Source: Paenibacillus sp. 19GGS1-52 (GTDB lineage: Bacteria; Bacillota; Bacilli; Paenibacillales; Paenibacillaceae). Taken from it: DNA of 64,000 bases. Each line of letters starts with the position of its first letter. The first letter of the stretch is position 1. The stretch covers positions 2,666,001-2,730,000 of the forward strand of contig NZ_CP059724.1 of NCBI RefSeq assembly GCF_022369515.1, written 5' to 3'. Below the pieces are notes generated by a model. The model worked only from the letters and a program-made list of their open reading frames with translations. It made no database searches and was not told the DNA's origin. A program made the translations under genes and the position numbers. This document shows positions 18,228-27,123 of this stretch, one piece after another.

Positions 18228-18611
18228 ATGTGGCATAATATACTACAGGGAAGCAAATTTATTTCTAACTTATACAATGATGTTCCTCAACTTAAAAATG
18301 TTCGTATATCTGCATTGAAAATTCAAGATGAAGGGCGAAAAGTATCAATTGAGTTTGATATACCAATCTATACTGAACGACCTCCACAAAAATGGGTGGA
18401 CTTGGGGTATAATACTGTTTTTGTTGAGATAGACTTTTTTGATATTAGTGATATATCTTTAAAATCAGTAGGAAACAAATTTATAGGAGACATAGAAATA
18501 GATGAAGTCGAATCAGGATTAATCATAATCAATATATCTGGATCAGTAATAGCTTCAATTACAGCGGATGTAGGTATGATTCAATCTGTTCGAGGATATA
18601 TTAATAGCTGA
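18228..18611 (+). CDS. Imm50-family immunity protein
   Basis: 127 aa starting MWHNILQGSKFISNLYNDVP. The order LKNVRISALKIQDEGRKVSI, then FDIPIYTERPPQKWVDLGYN, then FVEIDFFDISDISL fits the Imm50 pattern (iPsL; PPxKW; yN; eidF). Ribosome site AGGAGATG. It is the antidote to the HNH-like tip at 17874 by position. The gene is intact although its toxin is beheaded. Confidence 0.7.
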   Translation: MWHNILQGSKFISNLYNDVPQLKNVRISALKIQDEGRKVSIEFDIPIYTERPPQKWVDLGYNTVFVEIDFFDISDISLKSVGNKFIGDIEIDEVESGLIIINISGSVIASITADVGMIQSVRGYINS

Positions 18612-18626
18612 TAGATATGAATTAAT

Positions 18627-18669
18627 AACCTTGATTGGCTTCTTCATGCCTTTCAAGGTTTTCTTTTTT
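18627..18669 (+). terminator. Terminator closing the Imm50 cassette
   Basis: Perfect 8-bp arms AACCTTGA and TCAAGGTT, followed by TTCTTTTTT, 16 bp after the Imm50 stop. Confidence 0.8.
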
Positions 18670-18823
18670 GGTGGGGGCTACCCAGTGCCGAATGAATGAA
18701 CCCATCATTAAACCAATAACACATCTAACCCATGTAATACCGCTACAAGAAATTTTTGGTTTCCTTTGTACGCACGTAAATACTTGAAAAGTATAACCTA
18801 ATTAACGCTAAAGCGTTACATAA

Positions 18824-18869
18824 AACAGGTCGATTATGGTCAGATACCACCATGATGAACCTGTTTTTT
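18824..18869 (+). terminator. Second terminator-like hairpin in spacer copy B
   Basis: AACAGGT/ACCTGTT arms with an inner ATTATGGT/ACCATGAT stem and T-run. The same as at 4259-4304. Confidence 0.6.
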
Positions 18870-19084
18870 GTTATCTTCGCTTTCTTGCGGTTTTTCAAAT
18901 TCAACCGCAACTGTAGAATGATCTGTGGCGATAGAGAGGGTGGGAAGCAGGAATCGCAACTTTTAAGCTGTCCGGCACGACAACTAGATTATAGACAGAC
19001 AAAGTAAAGAGCACTTTGTCCGCAACATAACTGACTATTGCAACGATGATTACGGTGCAGAAAAGAAATCTGGTGACGACCAGT

Positions 19085-19233
19085 CAATATATACAGGTAA
19101 GGCAACGTTGTAAGGCTAGCCACCTTGCCCTCTAATATAGTCCGGAATTCGTTAAAAAATTTCGATTGGGTACTGAACATGGAAGGAGTAGAAGTTTCGA
19201 TTGACCGCATTGTAATGTAAGCTCAAATGGCCG
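19085..19233 (+). repeat. 150-bp repeat placed directly before an Rhs module (copy 2)
   Basis: Nearly identical to 4527-4675. It overlaps the first codons of module e: the join at GCTCAAATGGCCGC creates the module's apparent ATG. Confidence 0.8.
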
Positions 19234-21025
19234 CTTGGAACTATGGCTCTGCTGGCAGTGCGGTGACGGCTAGCTTAACCTATTACAAGAATGGGTTGCG
19301 CAAGTCGATGACGGACGAGACCGGCACGACACAGTACCAGTACAACCGGGATTTCACACTGCGGAAAGTGACGTATCCGGACAGCAAAATGGTACTCTAC
19401 GAATATTACGAATCCGGCACGCGCAAGAGCATGACCGACCCTTTTGGAGCGATCACGCTGTACCTGTATGACAATGATGACCGCATGACGAAGGTGTCTT
19501 TGAAAGAAAGCAGTACCGGCGCTGAAGCTACGCAAGCCCAATATACGTATACCGGCAGCGTGCTGGATACCATCACCTATGGCAATGGCCTGATTACCCA
19601 GTATTTATATGAGGACGGGTTCGGTCGTCTGACGGGCATGAAACATCTGAAAGGCAGCACGATCCTGAACCAGTACAGCTATACCTATGATAACAACGGG
19701 AATATTACAGAGCGGACCTCCAACGGTCAAACCGAAACCTTTGGCTACGATGAGTTGGACCGAATCATCGCCAGCAGCGAAGCCAATGAACAGTATAGCT
19801 ATGATGTAAAAGGCAACCGGACGGTGCAATTGTCGACGGCTTCGAGCCTGCACACCGACACAATGGATTATACCTATGATCAGGCCAACCAGTTGAAATC
19901 GGTCACCCGCAACGGAGTTGTCACCAGCTACAAATACGACGGTGATGGTTTGATGCGGGAGAAGAATAACGGCAGCACCACCCGGTTCTATTATGACGGC
20001 GAGAATATCATCGCCGAAGGCAGTATTTCTGGCAGTACGGTTAGTTTTAAAGCCAGATATGTGCGCGGTTATCAGCTGATCAGCATGAAAAATCAGTGGG
20101 GTACGGTAGGCTATTATCTGGAGAACGGTCACGGTGACGTAGTGAACCTGTACAAACAGGATCAGACGCTCTTGAACACCTACGACTATGACCTTTGGGG
20201 AAATCCAAAGGTCACCGAAGAGGCAGACCAGTACAGTAATCCGTTCCGCAACGCCGGTGAATACGGGGATACAAACACGGGCTTGCAGAACCTGCGAGCG
20301 CGGTGGTACGATCCAAGTATTGGACGATTCATCACCGAGGATACGTGGGAAGGACGGATTAACCATCCGGACAGCCAGAACCCGTATATCTATGTGGTGA
20401 ACAATCCCCTGATTTACGTGGATCCAAGCGGACATATAGCTACAACAGTAGCTGGTGCCATAGTGGGTGGAGTTATTAGTGCAGGAGCTAATATTTATCA
20501 TCAAGTGGCAACAGAAAATAAAAGCTGGAAAACATTTAATTATGGTGAATTGGCAGTAAACACTGTAGGGGGGCGGCTACAGGCGCTTTAGCTGGAACAG
20601 GGATCGGCATATTTTCAATGGCTGGCATTAGTGGAGGAGTAAATGCAGGGGTTACCTGGGCATCTAATAAACTAAATGGAGAGTCAACTTCTGTAAAAGA
20701 CGCTGCTGTAAGTTTTGGCACAGGTGCAGTATCGGGACTACTAGGAGGAAAAGGGGCTCTTGCAGATCCTGAAGTTAAAGCCGCTACGAATAGTTTATCC
20801 AAATTAAGCGGAATGGCTAATATGGGTGCAACATGGACTAAATCAGGATTAGATATAGCGGAAGAAACGATAAGAACCACTACACGAAAGGCTTTTACCT
20901 CTGGAACTGGGAGGGGAATTGCAGGATCAATTATAACAAGCTATGAAGATTTTAAAGATATCACATCTACTATCAAAGATAAGGCCGAGAATGCTTATGA
21001 GAAATTCAATGAATTATTTAATTAA
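19227..21025 (+). pseudogene. Rhs module e with Gly-rich tip; frameshift in a G tract
   Basis: Headless Rhs module whose core runs to DPSG near 20433. The tip opens HIATTVAGAIVGGVISAGAN. The frame breaks at the G6 run at 20568-20573; one extra G would fuse it to the next frame, which reads GALAGTGIGIFSMAGISGGV and ends ENAYEKFNELFN at 21025. The restored tip of about 195 residues is rich in Gly, Ala and Ser with charged helices at the end. No catalytic motif recognised; it may act on membranes. The membrane gene at 21095 is the likely antidote. Confidence 0.75.
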
Positions 21026-21094
21026 ATAAATAAACTTCATGTTGGAGGCCTGCTCAATGTAGCGGGCTTTCTTCAAAATTGGGAAAGGGTGAGT

Positions 21095-21460
21095 ATGATT
21101 ATTTTTTTAAAGGGGTTTTATGCTGTAATTGGTGGATTTGCACTATTATGGATTGTATCTTCAGTTATAGCGAAGAGAGGAGACGGATTTATTCGTGTTT
21201 ATATTCCCTCCTGGCTAAGCAAAACTCTATTTTTTCGGAGAATCCAAAGCAAGGTACCATTATTATCTATTTTGACTCAATTATGGTTGTATTTTTATTT
21301 TTCATGCACTTTTCTAATGTATGTAAAGAGTATTGTATCATTTAAAGAGTACGTAGCACTAAATTATGATATCTTCATCTTTAATTTATGTGGTTATGTC
21401 TTTTTCGTCTTAATTGATATTGCTGCCCAGGAATTGAGAAATAAAAGACGAAGACGATAA
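21095..21460 (+). CDS. Small membrane protein, candidate immunity for module e
   Basis: 121 aa from the ATG at 21095 (a GTG at 21089 is also possible; AAAGGG lies close upstream). Three hydrophobic stretches are visible (FLKGFYAVIGGFALLWIVSS, LWLYFYFSCTFLMYV, FIFNLCGYVFFVLIDIAAQ), with a basic C-terminus (RNKRRRR). No family recognised. Immunity role inferred from position after a hydrophobic toxin tip. Confidence 0.55.
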   Translation: MIIFLKGFYAVIGGFALLWIVSSVIAKRGDGFIRVYIPSWLSKTLFFRRIQSKVPLLSILTQLWLYFYFSCTFLMYVKSIVSFKEYVALNYDIFIFNLCGYVFFVLIDIAAQELRNKRRRR

Positions 21461-21579
21461 ATTTCTTAAATCTTTGACAAGTCATAATCCTGATAAATAG
21501 ATTTTTAAGCGGCGACTTGGGATTGGGTATATCACCAGAGAACAAGTCGTCAGTATTATATTGGAAACGTTTCAAATTG

Positions 21580-21634
21580 AATAATAAAATATCATCAGCG
21601 TTTATGCTATCTAGGGCCTGTACTCAAACTGTAC
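21580..21634 (+). repeat. Short repeat shared with 41007-41060
   Basis: AATAAAATATCATCAGCGTT followed by TATGCTATCT and CTCAAACTGTAC recurs at 41007-41060, in both places shortly before an immunity gene (Imm53 here, pentapeptide protein there). It marks a common cassette join. Confidence 0.7.
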
Positions 21635-21650
21635 TTAAAGGGTATGAAAT

Positions 21651-21917
21651 ATGAGTGGATTAAAATGGCTGGAAAATTGGTACTTAGAAAACTGTGATGG
21701 AGACCGGGAGCACGGGTATGGTATTAAAATTGAAACGCTAGATAATCCTGGTTGGGCTGTTGATATACACCTAGATGGGACATGGTTAGAAGATAAGATG
21801 TTTCAAATTATCAAAATTGATCGTACTGAGATGGATTGGGTTTATTGTAGTGTGAGTGATAACATTTTTAAAGGAAATGGTGGGCCAAATAACTTGGAGG
21901 GTAAGCGTCAAACCTAG
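21651..21917 (+). CDS. Imm53-family immunity protein, 3' end cut by IS66
   Basis: 88 aa starting MSGLKWLENWYLENCDGDRE, then HGYGIKIETLDNPGWAVDIH and FKGNGGPNNLE. WYxxxCDGDxEHxYGxxIeTLDNPGW is the Imm53 signature. From 21901 the frame is IS66 terminal repeat, so about 10 native C-terminal residues are replaced. No toxin gene precedes it; the sequence 21461-21650 has only a spacer-like repeat. An orphan antidote. Confidence 0.75.
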   Translation: MSGLKWLENWYLENCDGDREHGYGIKIETLDNPGWAVDIHLDGTWLEDKMFQIIKIDRTEMDWVYCSVSDNIFKGNGGPNNLEGKRQT

Positions 21918-21983
21918 CACACCTGTAGATCTTAAACCAGTCATGAGATCATAGGCATATCTTAAATCAAGGAGATCTGCCCG

Positions 21984-22295
21984 ATGACCAAAGCACAACA
22001 ACGCCAGAAGGAATGGACCGAACGCATCGCGAACTATCGGACCAGTGGACAAACCATGTCCGTCTGGTGCCACAGTCATGGGGTCACGCCGCATCAATTA
22101 AAATACTGGCTTCGCAAATTAGATCCCGTGACCCCTCGGACTTCTGCACCGCGCTTTATCCCCGTTACTTTGACCCCGCAATCCCCGGTAGCCTCCTTGA
22201 CTCTTCGAATAGGACCGGCATCCATTGACATGCAGGAAGGATTTTCTCCCGAACTGTTGCGTCAGATCGTTCGTGCGCTGGAGAACCTATGCTAA
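21984..22295 (+). CDS. tnpA: IS66 accessory protein TnpA
   Basis: 103 aa. An N-terminal helix-turn-helix-like region (RQKEWTERIANYRTSGQTMS; WCHSHGVTPHQLKYWLRKL) is followed by a Pro-rich linker and IDMQEGFSPELLRQIVRALE. These are standard features of the IS66 first gene (OrfA/TnpA). It overlaps tnpB by 7 nt, implying coupled translation. Confidence 0.85.
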   Translation: MTKAQQRQKEWTERIANYRTSGQTMSVWCHSHGVTPHQLKYWLRKLDPVTPRTSAPRFIPVTLTPQSPVASLTLRIGPASIDMQEGFSPELLRQIVRALENLC

Positions 22296-22636
22296 CGCTG
22301 CCGGAAAAGGTTTATTTAGCCGGCGGCAGCACGGATTTGCGCAAGTCCATCGACGGGCTTGCCGCCCTGGTTCAGGAGAGCTTTCAGCTCGATCCGTTCG
22401 GACCCTGTCTATTTGTGTTTTGCAATCGCCAGCGCGACAAACTCAAAATGCTCTACTGGGAACATAATGGCTTCTGGTTGTTGTACCGTCGTCTGGAACG
22501 CGGAACGTTCCAGTGGCCGGGCCCCGGCAACCCCCCGGTTGCCGTTTCTTTCCGCGAACTTCGCTGGTTGCTTGACGGGCTTGCCCTTCACCAGCGCCAG
22601 GCTCATAAGCAGGTCACGGCTCAGACCGTCGTTTGA
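22289..22636 (+). CDS. tnpB: IS66 accessory protein TnpB
   Basis: 115 aa, full length for IS66 Orf2/TnpB. Signature VYLAGGSTDLRKSIDGLAAL, then FVFCNRQRDKLKMLYWEHNG and FWLLYRRLERGTFQWP. Needed for IS66 transposition together with TnpA and TnpC. Confidence 0.9.
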   Translation: MLTLPEKVYLAGGSTDLRKSIDGLAALVQESFQLDPFGPCLFVFCNRQRDKLKMLYWEHNGFWLLYRRLERGTFQWPGPGNPPVAVSFRELRWLLDGLALHQRQAHKQVTAQTVV

Positions 22637-22702
22637 AAGATTTTTTTTATTTTATTAGACTTGGGTAGCAGGGAAATAAACAGCTTTGTCGAAATTTAGG
22701 GT

Positions 22703-24279
22703 ATGGAAAATCGAGCGAATTCCCCATCCACAACTGAAGAGTATACAACTAAAATAGCCAAACAGGATGCACAGATGCCGAGCTGACTGCTAAACTCCAG
22801 TGGTACGAAGAACAGTTCCGTCTGGCCCAGCATAAACGCTTCGGCACCTCCAGCGAGAAAACCCATCCGGATCAGTTGGAGATGAACCTGTTTAATGAAG
22901 CCGAAGTGTTGGCGACTCCGGCTTCCGAAGAGCCTCCGACCGAGACGATTACCTACAGCCGCAAAAAATGGACGGACAGTCGCGAGGCCAAACTGGAGAA
23001 ATTACCCGTCGATACCCTTCACTACGAACTGCCCGAAGAAGAGCAAGTTTGTACGTGCTGTGGCGGAGACCTTCATCCCATGAGCACGGAGACCCGGAAC
23101 GAAATTACCGTGATTCCAGCAGAAGTCAGAGTCCAACGTCACATTCGGCAGATCTATGCCTGCCACCGTTGTGAACGCGAAGAGATTCAGACGCCGATCG
23201 TTACGGCTCCTATGCCTAAATCGGTCTACCCAGGGAGTCTGGCTTCGCCGTCCATTCTGGCGCATGTGATGAACCAGAAATATGTGGAAAGCCAGCCGCT
23301 TTATCGCCAGGAGCAACAGTTTGCCCGGTCGGGGCTGACGCTATCGCGGCAGACCCTGGCGAATTGGATGATGTACGGGGCGGATCAATGGCTGACGCCG
23401 CTGTTTGAGCGAATGAAGGAGCACTTACTGCAACAAGATATTCTGCATGCGGACGAAACGACGCTGCAGGTGCTGCGTGAGCCTGGAAAGTCCGCAGAGA
23501 CCCAGTCCTATCTGTGGCTGTACCGGACCGGTCGCCTGGGGCCGCCCATTGTGTTATACGAATACCGCCCGACGCGTGGAGGGGAACATCCCCGAAACTT
23601 TTTGGCTGGATTCAGCGGATATCTGCACGTGGACGGGTATGCCGGTTACCACAAGGTGGCCAAAGTGACCTTGGTCGGGTGCTGGGCTCATGCGCGCCGC
23701 AAGTTTGACGAAGCCCTGAAGGCCTTGCCCGCCTCGGAAGCACGGATTGGAACAGCCGCCCAGCAGGGGCTCACGTTTTGCAATCAGTTGTTCGCGATGG
23801 AGCGAGAACTGAAGGAAGTGACGCCGGAAGAACGGGGAATCGTCCGAATGGAGCGCAGTCGCCCGATTCTGGATGCTTTTTCGGCATGGCTACGTCAGCA
23901 AAAATCTCGGGTCCTGCCGAAAAGCGCACTGGGCCAAGCGATTACCTACTGCCTGAATCAGTGGGAGAAGTTGACCGCTTTCCTAAAAGACGGGCGACTG
24001 GAGATCGACAATAACCGCAGCGAACGGGCGATTAAACCGTTTGTGATTGGACGCAAAAACTGGCTTTTTGCAAACACTCCACGCGGAGCTAAGGCCAGTG
24101 CCGTGATCTACAGCGTAATGGAAACGGCAAAGGAAAACGGGCTAAATCCGTTCCAGTACTTGAAGTTTCTGTTTGAACAACTTCCACAGCTCCCTGATCT
24201 AAAAGATGCGGAAGCGCTGGACCCATTTTTGCCTTGGTCATCCGCTTTGCCACCGATCTGTCGGGTATTGAAATCCTAA
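22703..24279 (+). pseudogene. tnpC: IS66 transposase TnpC, frameshifted near the N-terminus
   Basis: The natural start is the ATG at 22703 (MENRANSPSTTEEYTTKIAK). One base is missing near 22778, giving a TGA; the proper frame resumes with ELTAKLQWYEEQFRLAQHKR and stays open to 24279. Domains present: zinc-binding CTCCGGDLHPM and CHRCERE, the DDE_Tnp_IS66 core (DILHADETTLQVL; LHVDGYAGYHKVAKV; EIDNNRSERAIKPFVIGRKN) and the C-terminal tail. A TTG at 22876 would still give a 467-aa protein with the whole catalytic core but without the leucine-zipper start. Confidence 0.8.
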
Positions 24280-24339
24280 TCTCATCTTAAAATTACAGCC
24301 CTCATCTTGGTGTCAAGGTGTGGGCTGTTTGACGCTTAC

Positions 24340-24635
24340 TCTTGAAAGAACTCGCGGATTTCCGTAATGTTCTTGCGGGAGTGTAGAACGACCGGCTCCA
24401 TCAGTACATGGTTGTTATTAGACTGCACGGCAAATCCGCTATTGAAACTCTTTGGTTATTTGCCTTGCAGCGAAGCGGGTCGGGCTTAGAAAGGAAGATT
24501 CGACGAAGAGAAAAGTTCTTGTTCTATAAGGGATTCAAGACCGATCAAATGGAGTTTAGAATTCAACGTACTGCTGGTTTTTAGATTGTGTTAATCTGTC
24601 TAATAGTAAACGCAATTGAGAGAGAGGGATGTTCC
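24340..24635. other. Stretch without a recognised gene, upstream of a two-component operon
   Basis: 296 bp after the IS66 end. The first codons (LKELADFRNVLAGV) read like a broken protein end, with no identification. No clear promoter for the response-regulator gene was found. Confidence 0.35.
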
Positions 24636-25313
24636 TTGACAAGAAACGTATTATATATTGAAGATAATGAGAAGATAGGCAGTTGGGTAAAAGAAGAATT
24701 GGAACAGCGGGGATTTTCAGTTCAGTGGCTGCTTTCTGGTGAAGGAGCCGAAAAAGAAGTGAATCAGCATGAAATCGTTATTTTAGATATCATGTTACCC
24801 GGTTTAGACGGATTTACTGTGGGAAAACGATTAAAAAAGGCAGCTCCTGCTGTTCCTATATTGCTGTTAACTGCTCGAACATCGATAGATGATAAGATAG
24901 AAGGTTTACAATTTGCTGATGACTATTTAACGAAACCATTCCATACGGATGAATTAGTTGCAAGATTAGAAGTATTAATCCGTCGAAGTGGTGGAACACA
25001 TTCCGAACGCATTTCATTAGGAAATTATATTGAAGTTGATCCAGAAGTCCAAATGGTATTTGACAAACACACAGGAGAAGAAATTATATTGACAGGGAAA
25101 CAACACCAAATTCTAATGTACTTCTTACACCACCCCAATCAAGTTTTACCAAAAGAACAAATTTATGAAGCGATTTGGGAGGAAGTTTATATCACTGGTG
25201 ATAAAACATTAATGGTACATATCCATCGACTGCGTCAAAAGCTGGAACGTCATCCGGATTCGCCGGAGATTATTGAAACGCTGAAGGGAATAGGCTATCG
25301 GGTGAAGCTATGA
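24636..25313 (+). CDS. OmpR-family response regulator
   Basis: 225 aa from the TTG at 24636 (GAGAGAGGG upstream). The receiver domain has the acidic pocket in YIEDNE, phospho-acceptor Asp51 in VILDIMLPGLDG, and the conserved Thr and Lys in LLLTART and LTKPF. A winged-helix DNA-binding domain occupies the C-terminal half (ILTGKQHQILMYFLHHPNQV; TLMVHIHRLRQKLERHP). Overlaps the kinase gene by 4 nt. It probably controls the ABC transporter downstream, which has three 11-bp-spaced TTAACC-type boxes. Confidence 0.9.
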   Translation: MTRNVLYIEDNEKIGSWVKEELEQRGFSVQWLLSGEGAEKEVNQHEIVILDIMLPGLDGFTVGKRLKKAAPAVPILLLTARTSIDDKIEGLQFADDYLTKPFHTDELVARLEVLIRRSGGTHSERISLGNYIEVDPEVQMVFDKHTGEEIILTGKQHQILMYFLHHPNQVLPKEQIYEAIWEEVYITGDKTLMVHIHRLRQKLERHPDSPEIIETLKGIGYRVKL

Positions 25314-26317
25314 AACAGACCAGATCCTTATTTCGCCGTTTTCTAAAAGTGCATTTTCTATTTATTTTTTTCCCTCCAATTGTGCTTATTTTCTTCTCCG
25401 CGTTCTTTGGGTCTTCTATCCATGGAGCAAAGCTCAATACGTTAAATCTATTTTACGCTACACTGCTTTTGTTTAGTTTTATTATGCTTGCATTCGTTGT
25501 AATTTCTTGGCTGTTCTTCTTGAGACTTCGTAAACGTATTACCCGCTTACAGGAGGCCATGTCATTTTCAGCTAATGATCATTCAATTCCTAAGCCCATA
25601 ACGGTTCAAAGTGATCGTATGGATGAAATAGAGCGGTTAGGAGGTTCTTTTAATTGGATGATTCAGCAGATTGAGGACAGCCGCAAGCGAGAATATGATG
25701 AGGAATTACTACGAAATCGGCTCATTTCGAATTTATCTCACGACTTACGAACGCCTCTTACCATTTTGAGAGGACATATCACCCGATTAAATAAGGAATC
25801 CATAAGTTTAGAAGGACAAAGCTCATTAACAGAGATGAACCATACGATTACAAGAGTCGGAGAACTAATGGATGATTTACTTTCCTATACATTGCTTACA
25901 TCAGGGAAACATCCTTTTGAGCCCGCTTCAACTGATATTGGACGTTTAGTAAGAGCATCTGTTGCTGCGTGGTATCCTGTATTTGAAGAACAAGAAATTC
26001 AGCTCGATGTTGATTTACCGACAGATGAGACTTTTTATTGGGAAGCAGATCCTAAATGGATGACACGGGTTCTGGATAATTTATTTCAGAATATATTTCG
26101 CCATGCAGCAGAGGGGAAATATGCAAACATTGTGGTTGATGTAGAAAATGAATTGATCATTGTTGCAGACAGAGGTCCAGGTATGGGTAACTCGTCCTAT
26201 GAGCGCGGGGCGGGGATTGGTTTATCGATTTCAAATGTTATGTTGAACAAAATGAAGCTGAAAGCTGACTTTACATCAAATGAAAATGGCACAAGGGTAG
26301 CTATTGGTAGAGCTTAA
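25310..26317 (+). CDS. Sensor histidine kinase with two TM helices
   Basis: 335 aa. Two hydrophobic helices (about 15-39 and 52-74) are joined by a short loop, so there is little extracellular sensor; this is typical of kinases that sense via the membrane or a transporter. Linker/HAMP-like region, then HisKA with His144 in NLSHDLRTPLTILRGH, and the ATPase domain with the N box LDNLFQNIFRHA and G boxes VADRGPGMG and GAGIGLSIS. Co-transcribed with the response regulator and 90 bp before the ABC genes. Confidence 0.9.
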   Translation: MKQTRSLFRRFLKVHFLFIFFPPIVLIFFSAFFGSSIHGAKLNTLNLFYATLLLFSFIMLAFVVISWLFFLRLRKRITRLQEAMSFSANDHSIPKPITVQSDRMDEIERLGGSFNWMIQQIEDSRKREYDEELLRNRLISNLSHDLRTPLTILRGHITRLNKESISLEGQSSLTEMNHTITRVGELMDDLLSYTLLTSGKHPFEPASTDIGRLVRASVAAWYPVFEEQEIQLDVDLPTDETFYWEADPKWMTRVLDNLFQNIFRHAAEGKYANIVVDVENELIIVADRGPGMGNSSYERGAGIGLSISNVMLNKMKLKADFTSNENGTRVAIGRA

Positions 26318-26341
26318 CCTAAAGTTAACCCAGAATTAAAC
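26314..26341 (+). promoter_or_regulatory. Three 11-bp-spaced response-regulator boxes
   Basis: TTAACC at 26314, TTAACC at 26325 and TTAAAC at 26336, exactly 11 bp apart, the spacing used by PhoB/PhoP-type OmpR regulators. A TATAAT -10 lies at 26374-26379 with no good -35, as expected of an activated promoter for the ABC genes. The first box overlaps the kinase stop codon. Confidence 0.55.
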
Positions 26342-26409
26342 AACATGATCACCGGGATGTAACTTTGCTTCTTTATAATTAGAACCATAACAGAAAGGAA
26401 GTGTTATGG

Positions 26410-27123
26410 TTGCTTACAATTCATAACGTAGTCAAACATCGCGGAACTCAAGAAATCTTATCAGGGATCAGTTTTAAAGCTAGACCAGGTAGAGTAACTG
26501 GTTTTTTAGGTCCAAATGGGGCAGGTAAAAGTTCTACACTTCGCATCCTGCTTGGATTAGATCATGCCACCTCAGGAAGTGCACTAATTAATGGAAAGCC
26601 ATTCGCAGAATTACAAAATCCTCTAGCAACAGTAGGTGCTGTACTTGATGGATTTGGAGCTCATCGTATGCGAACAGGACGGGCACATTTGCGTTGGATT
26701 GCCCGAGCCGCAGGATTGTCTCGCTCACGTGTCGAGGAAGTTCTGGAAATAGTAGGTCTTACTAATGCAGCTGGTAAAAGAGTTGGGAATTATTCCATTG
26801 GTATGGGGAGAAGACTTGGAATGGCAGCTGCATTACTTGGTGATCCAGAAATATTGGTTTTAGATGAACCCGTAAACGGGCTCGACCCGGAAGGAATTCG
26901 TTGGATTCGGACATTTTTACGTGAACGTGCTGAGTCTGGAAACACGGTGTTACTATCCAGTCATCTAATGGGAGAGCTTGCAGAGACGGTTGATGATGTG
27001 GTGATTATTAAGTATGGGAAAATCGTTGCAGATGGAACATTGGAAGAAGTAATAGGTAACCATTCCACGCTGGAGAAAGCCTTTTTTTTCCTGACATCTG
27101 AAAATGCAGGTGAAGTTGTATGA
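26410..27123 (+). CDS. ABC transporter ATP-binding protein
   Basis: 237 aa from the TTG at 26410 (GGAAG upstream; an in-frame GTG at 26401 is possible). Walker A FLGPNGAGKSST (about 33-44), signature YSIGMGRRLGMAAAL, Walker B ILVLDEPVNGLDPEG and H-loop SSH are complete. The closest type is the single-domain ATPases of ABC-2 exporters that act in lantibiotic/bacteriocin resistance or export. Overlaps the first permease gene by 4 nt. Confidence 0.9.
   Translation: MLTIHNVVKHRGTQEILSGISFKARPGRVTGFLGPNGAGKSSTLRILLGLDHATSGSALINGKPFAELQNPLATVGAVLDGFGAHRMRTGRAHLRWIARAAGLSRSRVEEVLEIVGLTNAAGKRVGNYSIGMGRRLGMAAALLGDPEILVLDEPVNGLDPEGIRWIRTFLRERAESGNTVLLSSHLMGELAETVDDVVIIKYGKIVADGTLEEVIGNHSTLEKAFFFLTSENAGEVV

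Larger units (their letters stand above)
18624..18915 (+). repeat. Inter-cassette spacer repeat (copy B, most complete)
   Basis: The fullest spacer. In order: terminator AACCTTGA/TCAAGGTT (18627-18669), GGTGGGGGCTACCCAGTGCC, AATGAACCCATCATTAAACC, AACCCATGTAATACCGCTAC, an AACGC/GCGTT hairpin (18804-18817), the AACAGGT/ACCTGTT terminator (18824-18869) and TCGCTTTCTTGCGG. About 290 bp with no coding sense. Related copies are at 4127, 11150, 33845, 36209, 40812 and 41741. Confidence 0.85.
21901..24339 (+). mobile_element. IS66-family insertion sequence
   Basis: 2439 bp with perfect 13-bp ends: GTAAGCGTCAAAC at 21901 and GTTTGACGCTTAC ending at 24339. It encodes the three IS66 genes tnpA, tnpB and tnpC in order. 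No exact 8-bp target duplication was seen (CTTGGAGG versus TCTTGAAA), which suggests rearrangement after insertion. A 5'-truncated relative lies at 30929-31953. Confidence 0.92.

Noticed and set aside
18100..18318. Shifted frame across the HNH-like tip and Imm50 start
   Set aside because: The Imm50 and toxin frames explain the region; this one has no ribosome site.
22409..22606. Antisense frame in tnpB
   Set aside because: Shadow of tnpB.
23002..23316. Frames antisense or shifted within IS66 tnpC and within 30834-31118
   Set aside because: Overlap fully with a well-supported transposase frame and have no features of their own.
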